Below the pieces are notes generated by a model. It made no database searches, was not told where the DNA came from, and saw only the letters and a program-made list of their open reading frames with translations. Made by a program: the position numbers and the translations under genes. Of a stretch of 8,417 nucleotides of DNA, positions 1 through 6,310 are shown piece after piece (the stretch's first letter is position 1; each line of letters begins with the position of its first letter). Origin of the DNA: Thermoproteota archaeon (GTDB lineage: Archaea; Thermoproteota; Thermoprotei; Thermoproteales; Thermocladiaceae); the NCBI GenBank assembly GCA_013153895.1, contig JAADDN010000041.1, forward strand, positions 1 through 8,417, read 5' to 3'.

Positions 1-810
1 AATGTTCTTAAGAGATTGTCTGCTTGCGAACAAGCTTTAAAAGAGCTTGAGAATGTTGAGAAAAATATAGAAGAGACTAGGTCAAGTATTGAGAAGATTA
101 GATCTGAACTTCTATCACTTTCTAACCTGAGAGAGAGGTATGAGAACCTTAAGAGAGAACATGAGAACATTATTGAGGAACTTAAGACGTTGACGGACAA
201 AATTAGTGAGATTAGGGGTAGATTAACAACATTGAGAGAACAGATTGAGAAGATGGAGAGAGATATTCAAGAAAAGAAGGCTATGAGGGAAAAACTTAGA
301 GAGGAGTATTCTAAGTATTATGAAGCTCATAAGTTCATAAGTAAGGTTATGGATGTTGTTGATAGAGTTAAACCAGTTATTCGTAGAATATTTCTTGAAC
401 TTTTAAATAATGAGCTTAATTCGATGTTTGTAGAGGTCTGTCATAAGACTGCGTTTGTCAGTATAAGAGTTACAGAGGACTATGAGATCTATGTTAAGAG
501 GAGAGATGGTGTCGAGCTCAGTGTTGATGCTCTATCTATAGGAGAGAGAAATCTTATAGCTCTCTTATTTAGATACGCTCTTGCTAAGGTCGTGCTAGGG
601 AACGTACCATTCTTGATACTTGATGAACCTACAGAGCATCTTGATGATGAGCATAGGAAAAGAATTGCACAATGGTTGAAGAATGTTAGTAGTGAGGTAG
701 GTATGATCATAATTACTAGTCATGTTGATGCTTTTGAGACTGTTGCTGATAACATTATACGAGTTGAGTTCATTAATGAGGAAGGTGAATCTACGTTCAG
801 AAATACTTAA
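1..810 (+). CDS. rad50: DNA double-strand break repair ATPase Rad50, C-terminal part (5' end outside window)
   Basis: The reading frame is open from base 1 to the TAA at 808-810, so this is the last 269 codons of a longer gene; the TTG at 16 lies inside the coiled coil and is not a credible start. Roughly the first 100 residues are charged heptad-like coiled coil (the returning arm). The C-terminal ATPase lobe follows: ABC signature LSIGER (532-549), Walker B FLILDE (610-627), D-loop LDDE (640-651) and switch histidine in ITSH (His at 721-723). In the family, Rad50 pairs with Mre11 to hold and process DNA ends; in thermophilic archaea the two usually sit with herA and nurA, which would have to lie to the left. 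The Walker A lobe and zinc hook are also outside. The signature has Ile where LSGGE has its first Gly. Identification as Rad50 rather than another SMC-like ATPase rests on the DEPTEHLD stretch and short distal lobe. Confidence 0.9.
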   Translation, partial: NVLKRLSACEQALKELENVEKNIEETRSSIEKIRSELLSLSNLRERYENLKREHENIIEELKTLTDKISEIRGRLTTLREQIEKMERDIQEKKAMREKLREEYSKYYEAHKFISKVMDVVDRVKPVIRRIFLELLNNELNSMFVEVCHKTAFVSIRVTEDYEIYVKRRDGVELSVDALSIGERNLIALLFRYALAKVVLGNVPFLILDEPTEHLDDEHRKRIAQWLKNVSSEVGMIIITSHVDAFETVADNIIRVEFINEEGESTFRNT

Positions 811-815
811 CATAT
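806..815 (+). promoter_or_regulatory. Candidate TATA-like element for thiDN
   Basis: The sequence TTAACATA (807-814) overlaps the rad50 stop codon and is centred about 30 bases before the thiDN ATG. The 30-base gap contains no purine-rich Shine-Dalgarno; it is pyrimidine-rich (815-824). This fits a nearly leaderless transcript, but the box is a weak match to an archaeal TATA element, and read-through from rad50 is equally possible. Confidence 0.25.
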
Positions 816-840
816 CCCTTCCCGTATTATACTATCCATC

Positions 841-2226
841 ATGAAGTTCGGACTAATCGTTGCAGGATACGATCCAACAGGAAGTGCTGGCATAATCTTA
901 GACTCATTCACGTTCAGGATCCTTGAGGTATATCCTCTCACTGCTATCACGGTTCTTACAGTGCAGACTCCTGATAAAGTGATAACTGTAGAGAAGATAA
1001 GTAGTGACTATGTTAAGGACCTTATTGATCATATATTATCCTGTTTCAACATTGATGTTGTGAAGATAGGTGTTCTAGGAGATGCTGAGATAGCTAACAT
1101 AGTTGCTGATAGAATATCAGTCCTCGATTGTCCAATAGTTGTTGATCCTGTTATCAGAGCTGGTGATGGTACTCTTCTGACAGATCCAGATACTCTGAGA
1201 GTAATAGAGGACAGAATCATACCTAAAGCTACGATAGTCACACCTAACGTTCATGAGGCTGAGATACTTGCAGGTATGGAGATAAGAAGCATAGACGATA
1301 TGAAGACTGCTGCAGAAATTATAGCTAAGAAGTATGGTATTGAACATGTTCTCATTAAGGGTGGTCACCTAATGAGAGAGGCTGAGAATGTTACAGACGT
1401 TCTCTATGATAAAGGCTCATTCATGACTATAACTGTGAAGAGATTGAAGGTTAAGGATGTTCATGGTACAGGATGCATACTCTCATCAGCAATTGCAGCA
1501 TACTTAGCACATGGTCTTGACGTACCTTCAGCAGTGAAGGAAGCTAAGAAGATAGTTGAGCTAGCTATGGAGTTCAGCATAGATCTCGACTATAAGAGGA
1601 ATCTAGCAAACGTGTACGCCGTAGTTGAGCTTCAGTTAGAGAGGTACAAAGTTATAGAGAAATTGAAGCAAGCTATAGACCTGTTAAAGCAGAGTAGTGA
1701 GTATGTTGTAGATCTAATACCTGAAGTACGTTCAAACATTGCATATGCACTACCAGCAGAATATGTTAGAGGTATTCAAGATGTTGCTGGAATACCTGGA
1801 AGAATAACAGTAGTAGATGGAAAGATAACATGCTTCTCAGAACCTAAATTTGGTGCTTCCTGGCATGTTGGTAGAGCTGTTTTAGCATTTATGAAGTACT
1901 TCCCCAGTTATAGGGCGTGTATGAACATAAGATATAGTGAAGATATATTAGAGATAGCTAAAGATCTTGGGTTTAAGATAGCATCTTTTGATCGTTCAGA
2001 AGAGCCGGAAGAAGTTAGGAAAGTTGAAGGTCTGTCAATACCATGGGGTATAGAACGTGCTCTCAAGAACGTTAAGGAACCACCAGACATAATATATGAT
2101 AAGGGAGCATGGGGAAAGGAGCCGCAGATTCGTGTATTTGGTAAAGATCCTATAGACGTGGTTTACAAGGTGATAAGGATAGGAATTGAATATCTTAGAA
2201 GAAAGGAGGAGAGTTCTAAAGCTTGA
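841..2226 (+). CDS. thiDN: Bifunctional HMP kinase/HMP-phosphate kinase and thiamine-phosphate synthase (ThiD-ThiN fusion)
   Basis: A 461-residue fusion of two thiamine enzymes. Residues about 1-250 are a ribokinase-fold ThiD, which phosphorylates hydroxymethylpyrimidine twice: AGYDPTGSAGI (8-18), the VQ pair near 41-42 expected at the pyrimidine pocket, VVDPV (100-104), TPNVHEAE (134-141), and the anion hole DVHGTGC (206-212) with the family's Cys. Residues about 275-455 are ThiN, the archaeal replacement for ThiE, which joins HMP-PP to thiazole phosphate: PEVRSNIAYALP (294-305), IPGR (318-321), FGASWH (337-342), MNIRYSE (361-367), ASFDRSEEP (381-389), YDKG (419-422) and GKEPQIRV (425-432). 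The family's conserved Arg (321) and His (342) are present. Trp 341 replaces what I recall as a Ser before that His. The length is normal for ThiDN. The start fits the usual position just ahead of the first ThiD strand. The 3' end overlaps the convergent phosphorylase gene. I see no TPP riboswitch in the short leader. Confidence 0.95.
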   Translation: MKFGLIVAGYDPTGSAGIILDSFTFRILEVYPLTAITVLTVQTPDKVITVEKISSDYVKDLIDHILSCFNIDVVKIGVLGDAEIANIVADRISVLDCPIVVDPVIRAGDGTLLTDPDTLRVIEDRIIPKATIVTPNVHEAEILAGMEIRSIDDMKTAAEIIAKKYGIEHVLIKGGHLMREAENVTDVLYDKGSFMTITVKRLKVKDVHGTGCILSSAIAAYLAHGLDVPSAVKEAKKIVELAMEFSIDLDYKRNLANVYAVVELQLERYKVIEKLKQAIDLLKQSSEYVVDLIPEVRSNIAYALPAEYVRGIQDVAGIPGRITVVDGKITCFSEPKFGASWHVGRAVLAFMKYFPSYRACMNIRYSEDILEIAKDLGFKIASFDRSEEPEEVRKVEGLSIPWGIERALKNVKEPPDIIYDKGAWGKEPQIRVFGKDPIDVVYKVIRIGIEYLRRKEESSKA

Positions 2227-2947
2227 TACGAGATAGAAATTCTAGTACTATAGGTACTATTTCTGAGTAGTACTCATTTATTATTGATGAGTGAGGTATC
2301 TCTGCTTCTTCAGGGTTAACTAGACTGTTAGATACTAACAATAATGCTCCTGAACGTATGTTTCTTATCCTAGCTATTGTGAAGAGTGTAGCACACTCCA
2401 TCTCTATGCTAACTATGCCTAATCTTGAAAGTTTCTTAGCTAAGTCAGGACTCTCCATGTAGAACATGTCATTACTAATAACAGGACCAAGAACTACCTT
2501 CCTCTTTGTTCTATCCTTAACATATCTATACAATTCGTATGTTAGCTCTATGTCAGGTACGGCTGATAGTATTATTCCTTCTGTAAGCTGTAGTACGGGA
2601 CTTGTTGGTAAGTATGCAGCTCCACATGGTATAACTATATCTCCTCTATGTAATTCAGGTATTAATCCTCCTGTCGTGCCCATTCTAATCATCATTTTTG
2701 CTCCAAGCATTATCAGCTCCTCAAACACTATTGCTGCTGATGGAGCACCAACTCCATGACATGCTACAGAGATCTTTTCTCCATTGAACTCTCCTGTATA
2801 TACTAGAAATCCTCTATGTGTATTTACTTCCTCAACATTTTTGAGAAATGATGCTATGAACCTAGTTCTATCAGGATCGCCTACAACTATGACCTTACTC
2901 GCTACCTTGCCTGGCTCTGCCTTTATGTGTATGGGCTTCCTGTACAT
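2216..2947 (-). CDS. Nucleoside phosphorylase, PNP/UDP family (uridine phosphorylase-like; base specificity uncertain)
   Basis: A 243-residue cytosolic phosphorylase that would split a nucleoside with phosphate to give a free base and ribose-1-phosphate (salvage). Visible motifs: His7 in the N-terminal PIHI; phosphate loop VVGDPDR (21-27); HRGF (44-47); HGVGAPS (64-70); IRMGTTGG (87-94) with the phosphate-binding Arg; and the ribose-binding EMEC (182-185). It resembles hexameric archaeal MTAP/PNP enzymes in its N-terminus and length. Two specificity positions are odd: the purine-type catalytic Asp (SD in PNP/MTAP) is Asn207, as in bacterial uridine phosphorylases, and the stretch around it (NPEEAEIP) also resembles them. 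However, the Gln/Arg pair those enzymes use to read uracil is not evident after FY at 162-163. It lies 18 bases downstream of the RHH-like gene on the same strand. No Shine-Dalgarno precedes the ATG. A weak ATAAAG box about 27 bases upstream lies inside the end of the preceding gene. Confidence 0.88.
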   Translation of the reverse strand: MYRKPIHIKAEPGKVASKVIVVGDPDRTRFIASFLKNVEEVNTHRGFLVYTGEFNGEKISVACHGVGAPSAAIVFEELIMLGAKMMIRMGTTGGLIPELHRGDIVIPCGAAYLPTSPVLQLTEGIILSAVPDIELTYELYRYVKDRTKRKVVLGPVISNDMFYMESPDLAKKLSRLGIVSIEMECATLFTIARIRNIRSGALLLVSNSLVNPEEAEIPHSSIINEYYSEIVPIVLEFLSRIKL

Positions 2948-2965
2948 TAGAACCGTAGTGTAAAG

Positions 2966-3412
2966 TTACTCTTTATGAGTTATCTTATGTACCAACTTAC
3001 ACTTAGATGCAACAAGCAACGTCGATAACGTCTTTGGAACTATTACTTTATCAACTCTCACTATCTCATACACCTTCTCATTAAACAAGTCTTCGGTAAC
3101 GTCTTCATCAAACTCGAGTTCCTTAATATCCTTGAATACTATCTTTCTAGGAACAGCTTCAAGATCCTTACGCTTAACTTTAAGATAATCTATATTACTA
3201 ACTATTACTACATCTCCAGTCTTAGCAAGATTCTCTAAGTGAGATTCTATAGCTCTGTGAATTGCTTCTAGTGTAGTTATGTATCTCTTGAGAGCCTCAT
3301 TAACGAGCTCTCCTATCGTTATACCGAGCTCTCTTGCGAGACGTAGAGCTCTCTCATATACTGGCATGCTTATGCCTCTTATGGTTATTATTCTACGTTC
3401 CTCTGCTGTCAT
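2966..3412 (-). CDS. Small ribbon-helix-helix (CopG-like) protein with an uncharacterised C-terminal domain
   Basis: A 148-residue soluble protein. Residues about 6-46 fit a ribbon-helix-helix fold: a short strand (RIITIRGI), a first helix (about 17-29), a turn at GIT (30-32) and a second helix (GELVNEALKRYI, 34-45). Such domains dimerise and bind DNA through the strand. The remaining 100 residues do not match a domain I can name; they look like alternating strands and helices (strand about 67-79, strand about 89-101, short helix about 104-113, strand about 121-126, helix about 129-138), with one Cys (138). The gene is divergent from aroA and 18 bases upstream of the nucleoside phosphorylase, so it may regulate itself, aroA or the phosphorylase; this is inference from position only. 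The ATG at 3410-3412 is the first residue and lies about 27 bases after a TATA-like TTTATA, so the mRNA is probably leaderless. Confidence is high that it is a gene, moderate for the RHH fold, and low for its role. Confidence 0.75.
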   Translation of the reverse strand: MTAEERRIITIRGISMPVYERALRLARELGITIGELVNEALKRYITTLEAIHRAIESHLENLAKTGDVVIVSNIDYLKVKRKDLEAVPRKIVFKDIKELEFDEDVTEDLFNEKVYEIVRVDKVIVPKTLSTLLVASKCKLVHKITHKE

Positions 3413-3437
3413 ACAGGTATTACTTTCGCATCTAACC

Positions 3438-3443
3438 TATAAA
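3438..3443 (-). promoter_or_regulatory. TATA box for the RHH-like gene
   Basis: On the minus strand this reads TTTATA. Its centre is about 28 bases before the first base of the ATG at 3412, the spacing expected when the transcript begins at or next to the start codon. No Shine-Dalgarno is present between it and the ATG, consistent with leaderless translation. Confidence 0.55.
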
Positions 3444-3468
3444 CATTGTCTTATGTGTCTAACGATAC

Positions 3469-3488
3469 ATATCAGATATAAGGTACCT
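3469..3488 (+). promoter_or_regulatory. aroA TATA box (3477-3482) with two flanking or overlapping inverted repeats
   Basis: TATAAG at 3477-3482 is centred about 30 bases before the aroA ATG, the right distance for a short or absent leader. It is overlapped by a perfect inverted repeat, ATATC-A-GATAT (3469-3479), and followed at once by a second perfect palindrome, AGGTACCT (3481-3488). Both sit where a bound protein would block TBP/TFB or polymerase. The divergent gene encodes an RHH-like protein, a family that usually binds short palindromes, so an operator is plausible but unproven; AT-rich promoters often show chance symmetry. Confidence 0.45.
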
Positions 3489-3509
3489 AGAATAACATGA
3501 GTATAAGAG

Positions 3510-4802
3510 ATGGATATAGCTCTCGAAAGATCGTCTATTAGAGGAACAATATATGCACCACCATCGAAGAGTGTAGCTCAGAGGCTCATACTTGCTCTAT
3601 CATTAACAAGTCCAGGAAGAAGTATGATAAGTAGATTACCATCATGTGAAGATGTTGAGGCAAGCTTAAGATTCGTACGTGCTCTGGGAATAAACGTAGA
3701 GAGACATGATAATAACATTATAGCAGAGATTCCTGAAGAAGTTGAGATTAGAGAAAAGATAGTCAACTTAGGTGATAGTGGAACAACATATCGCATAGCT
3801 ATGGGAATAGCAGCAACATTCAACAGAGATATCATACTTGAGTGTGGAAGAACGATGAGGAGGAGACCTATAGAAGATCTAGTTGAAGCATTGAGAAAAC
3901 TTGGAGCAGAGATTCAATATTTAGAGGAGGAAGGTTATCCACCTATACGTATTAGAGGACCTATAAGAGGAGGAAAAATCAATATTAGAGGAGACGTAAG
4001 TAGTCAGTACATAAGCTCACTAATCTATGCGGGAGTGAGAAGTAAAGATGGAGTTGAAATATATGTTAAGCCTCCGATAGTATCAAGACCATATATAGAC
4101 CTCACAGTAGATATATTGAGAAACTTGGGAGCTGACGTAGATGTTGAGGAGAACGAGGAACTAATAATATACTCCTATCCCTCAGAGCTTCATAGATTTA
4201 ACGTAGATGTACCTGGTGATTACGCATTAAGCGCATTTCTCATGACTATAGCTGCAGTATGTGGAGAAGAGATCATTATTAGAGGATTCAACGATAATTT
4301 AAATCGAGTAGATTCAGAAATAATTGATCATCTTAAGAACATGAATGTAAAAGTTAGAAAACTAGGAGATATAGTATATGTAGCATACTCAGACTCAGTA
4401 GAGCCTTATGATGTAGATCTCAAAGATACTCCAGACCTCGTGATGCCTATCGCAGCACTAATGGCATTCGCAGAAGGTACGTCAGTTATTAGAAATGTGA
4501 AACATCTAGCATATAAGGAGAGTAATAGACTGAGAGAGATTAAGAGAACTCTATCTAGCTTTGGTGTAAGAGTTAATATAGATGAAGAGAAAGGTATAAT
4601 AGAGATAACTGGACGCGGAAAATATAACCCAGCTACAATAGAGTTACCAGATGATCATAGAATAGCTATGATGTGTAGCGTAATAGGCTTAGCGATAGAT
4701 GGTAAGACTATTCTTAAAAATGCGGAATGTGTTAGAAAGTCCTGGCCAGAGTACTGGGACGTTCTTAAGAAGCTAGGTGCTAAAGTTGAGGTAATATCTT
4801 AA
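3510..4802 (+). CDS. aroA: 3-phosphoshikimate 1-carboxyvinyltransferase (EPSP synthase)
   Basis: A 430-residue enzyme of the shikimate pathway that transfers the enolpyruvyl group of PEP to shikimate-3-phosphate; cytosolic. The two-domain fold's signature motifs appear in order: PPSKS (17-21) and Arg25; LGDSGTTYR (87-95); MRRRP (116-120); SSQY (164-167); SRPY (192-195); VPGDYALSAF (234-243); PDLVMP (308-313) with the probable catalytic Asp309; KESNR (336-340) with Glu337; DDHRIAM (381-387); and KSWPEYW (410-416). Length is normal. LGDSGTT has Asp89 where many bacterial enzymes have Asn. The start is firm: an in-frame TAA lies two codons upstream (3504-3506), and the TATA box spacing fits; the ATG at 3497 is out of frame. 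Followed 69 bases later by aroD, giving two shikimate genes side by side; the rest of the pathway is not in the window. Confidence 0.97.
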   Translation: MDIALERSSIRGTIYAPPSKSVAQRLILALSLTSPGRSMISRLPSCEDVEASLRFVRALGINVERHDNNIIAEIPEEVEIREKIVNLGDSGTTYRIAMGIAATFNRDIILECGRTMRRRPIEDLVEALRKLGAEIQYLEEEGYPPIRIRGPIRGGKINIRGDVSSQYISSLIYAGVRSKDGVEIYVKPPIVSRPYIDLTVDILRNLGADVDVEENEELIIYSYPSELHRFNVDVPGDYALSAFLMTIAAVCGEEIIIRGFNDNLNRVDSEIIDHLKNMNVKVRKLGDIVYVAYSDSVEPYDVDLKDTPDLVMPIAALMAFAEGTSVIRNVKHLAYKESNRLREIKRTLSSFGVRVNIDEEKGIIEITGRGKYNPATIELPDDHRIAMMCSVIGLAIDGKTILKNAECVRKSWPEYWDVLKKLGAKVEVIS

Positions 4803-4807
4803 TTTTT
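4803..4807 (+). terminator. Possible oligo-T termination signal after aroA
   Basis: Five T residues follow the aroA stop codon immediately, in an AT-rich stretch without a GC hairpin. Archaeal polymerases can stop at such tracts. The signal is short, and read-through into aroD would still be expected for some transcripts. Confidence 0.25.
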
Positions 4808-4839
4808 CATTAATACTGCAAAAAATACCTCTCAAACAC

Positions 4840-4850
4840 TTTGAAAAAGC
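4840..4850 (+). promoter_or_regulatory. Weak TATA-like element for aroD
   Basis: An A/T-rich stretch (TTTGAAAAAGC) is centred about 27 bases before the aroD ATG, and no Shine-Dalgarno lies next to that ATG. This fits a separate, leaderless aroD transcript, but the match to the archaeal TATA consensus is poor. A second A/T run (4861-4869) is too close to the ATG to serve. Confidence 0.25.
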
Positions 4851-4871
4851 TCATAAGAGTACTAATATACC

Positions 4872-5591
4872 ATGAGACTTATAGAGTTACTATCTTCGAG
4901 AGATTTCGTAATAGCTTGTCCAATACCTGTCAGAAATGTTGAGATAGCATTAGATAAAGCAGAGAGAGCATTAGGAGAAGGAGCAGACCTTGTAGAATTT
5001 AGATTAGATTATCTCACAGTTATAGAAAGCTCAGAGTATATAGAAATTGTTAAGAAAATAGTTAGTGAATTCACAAGTCCAAAAATAATAACAATACGCG
5101 AGAAATCTGAAGGAGGGTTTAGAGAAATACCACCACTTCTCAAAATTGAGACTTTAAACATGTTACAGAACATAGATAACACATATGTTGACATAGAGTT
5201 AGAATTCTATAAAAAATATGTAAACTCACTTAAGACACTATCCTTTGCCGGATTAATAATTTCAAAACATTATTTTTATGAAAGACCAACAGAGAGAGAA
5301 CTCACTATAACACTTAATGAAGCTCTCAGAGTTCCAGGTGTTGATCTAGTGAAAATAGCATCAATAGTTACATCAGAAAGAGATTTACTCGATTTATTGA
5401 AAATAATTTCTCGCAAAGAGAGACCATACATAGCTGTGTTTCCAATGAGTAACAATAAAATATTCAGACTCATACCACCACTACTAGGTTCTAAACTCAT
5501 GTTCTGCTCTCTAGATGAAGGTACAGCACCTGGACAAATACCTCTCGAAATATGTACAAAATTTAGAGAGTTTGTCGAGACATTAAAATAG
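4872..5591 (+). CDS. aroD: 3-dehydroquinate dehydratase, type I
   Basis: A 239-residue TIM-barrel enzyme that dehydrates 3-dehydroquinate to 3-dehydroshikimate through a Schiff base, two steps before the skeleton reaches the neighbouring AroA substrate. Type I residues are all visible: EFRLDY (42-47) with Glu42 and Arg44; TIREKSEGG (74-82) with Arg76 and Glu80; DIELEF (107-112); SKHYF (131-135) with the catalytic His133; DLVKIA (158-163) with the Schiff-base Lys161; FRL with Arg199; GSKL (206-209); and TAPGQ (218-222) with Gln222. The usual MGxxGxxSR segment is altered to MSNNKIFR (192-199), which keeps the Arg but loses both glycines. Length is normal for an archaeal enzyme. The last 29 bases overlap the end of the convergent membrane-protein gene. 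Confidence 0.95.
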   Translation: MRLIELLSSRDFVIACPIPVRNVEIALDKAERALGEGADLVEFRLDYLTVIESSEYIEIVKKIVSEFTSPKIITIREKSEGGFREIPPLLKIETLNMLQNIDNTYVDIELEFYKKYVNSLKTLSFAGLIISKHYFYERPTERELTITLNEALRVPGVDLVKIASIVTSERDLLDLLKIISRKERPYIAVFPMSNNKIFRLIPPLLGSKLMFCSLDEGTAPGQIPLEICTKFREFVETLK

Positions 5592-6240
5592 ACGAATTTC
5601 TAAACAAAAATGCTAACATTGTAATATTATCTGTACGAGAAGAATTTCTAACACTTGTAATATTCTTCTTAGATATCTTCGTAACATTCAATATATGGCC
5701 TACATTACTCATATGCTTCCTGATCTCAATATTCTTCAAAGTCAATAATGTAAGTCCTATCAATGTTACTATGAATAATATACAGATAAATACTGAGCTT
5801 GGTGTAATATTTTCTTTAATGACTTTAAACCCTCTTCCTATTTTATCTACAATCCTTTTCTTTCTCGATCTATATGTTACAGTTACCGTGAATGGTTTTC
5901 TTGAGTAGTGTCTTACATATGGAAATATTATTAATAATATATCTAAGACATCTTTGTTTAAACCATTAAGTTCTCCTCTTGTAACGTTATAACGATCTAT
6001 CTCTAATTTTTCAAGTATTTTAATCCAGGATTCTGCTATAAGCTCTTTGACTTGTTCACATATTTCAACTCCTTTTCTTTTGAGCTCCTCTATCTCCTCT
6101 CTAATATATGTAGATAGCCTACGTACAAGCACTAGGTCTGATATTACTAATCTGTACTTTCTATACCATTTTTCAAATTCATTTTTTATATGATTATTCT
6201 CAATGTACTCTAGTATCTGATCTTTAGTTTCTATCTTCAT
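5563..6240 (-). CDS. Hypothetical single-pass membrane protein with a sequon-rich C-terminal tail
   Basis: I do not recognise this 225-residue protein. Residues 1-143 are a charged, mostly helical, probably cytoplasmic region with no signal peptide and no catalytic motif I can name. A strongly basic run (RSRKKR, 124-129) precedes one clear hydrophobic segment at about 148-168. The remaining 57 residues would face outside if the basic flank stays in, and carry five Asn-X-Ser/Thr sequons (Asn 185, 193, 199, 205, 215), suggesting a glycosylated surface tail. The ATG at 6238-6240 is the only Met before residue 177 and has neither a clear Shine-Dalgarno nor a good TATA box. It lies 70 bases downstream of the fumarase subunit gene on the same strand and overlaps the end of aroD by 29 bases. 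It looks more AT-rich than argG. It is probably real, because the reading frame is long and contains a coherent membrane segment, but its role is unknown. Confidence 0.7.
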   Translation of the reverse strand: MKIETKDQILEYIENNHIKNEFEKWYRKYRLVISDLVLVRRLSTYIREEIEELKRKGVEICEQVKELIAESWIKILEKLEIDRYNVTRGELNGLNKDVLDILLIIFPYVRHYSRKPFTVTVTYRSRKKRIVDKIGRGFKVIKENITPSSVFICILFIVTLIGLTLLTLKNIEIRKHMSNVGHILNVTKISKKNITSVRNSSRTDNITMLAFLFRNSSILMSRQTL

Positions 6241-6264
6241 GTGATTATATGTTGTTAATTATGT

Positions 6265-6280
6265 TAATAGAAGTAGAAAA
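6265..6280 (-). terminator. Possible pyrimidine-rich termination tract after the fumarase subunit gene
   Basis: On the minus strand the 70-base gap after the fumarase stop carries a T/C-rich run beginning TTTTCTACTTC. This is the kind of T-rich tract at which crenarchaeal transcription can end, but there is no hairpin and the tract is not uninterrupted. Confidence 0.2.
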
Positions 6281-6310
6281 TGTGTAACCTTTACCCTCTC
6301 TACAAACTCA

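Noticed and set aside
16..18. TTG as a possible start of the rad50 fragment
   Set aside because: The frame is open to base 1 and the TTG falls in the middle of a coiled coil; the window simply begins inside the gene.
644..650. ATGATGA resembling a C box of an archaeal C/D guide RNA
   Set aside because: It lies in the Rad50 Walker B/D-loop coding stretch (LDDE codons), and no D box CTGA follows at suitable spacing.
489..813. Two minus-strand open frames opposite rad50
   Set aside because: They are shadows of the conserved Rad50 ATPase lobe, with low-complexity Ser-rich translations.
811..840. Search for a TPP riboswitch ahead of thiDN
   Set aside because: The leader is at most 30 bases, and neither of the conserved riboswitch sequences is present.
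2244..2274. Inverted repeat AGTACTA...TAGTACT (17-base loop) downstream of thiDN as a terminator hairpin
   Set aside because: The arms are seven A/T-rich base pairs within the phosphorylase coding sequence and arise from its Tyr-Tyr and Val-Leu codons; archaeal termination does not need such a hairpin.
2466..2759. Plus-strand open frame of 97 codons
   Set aside because: It is antisense to the well-supported nucleoside phosphorylase and has no recognisable protein features.
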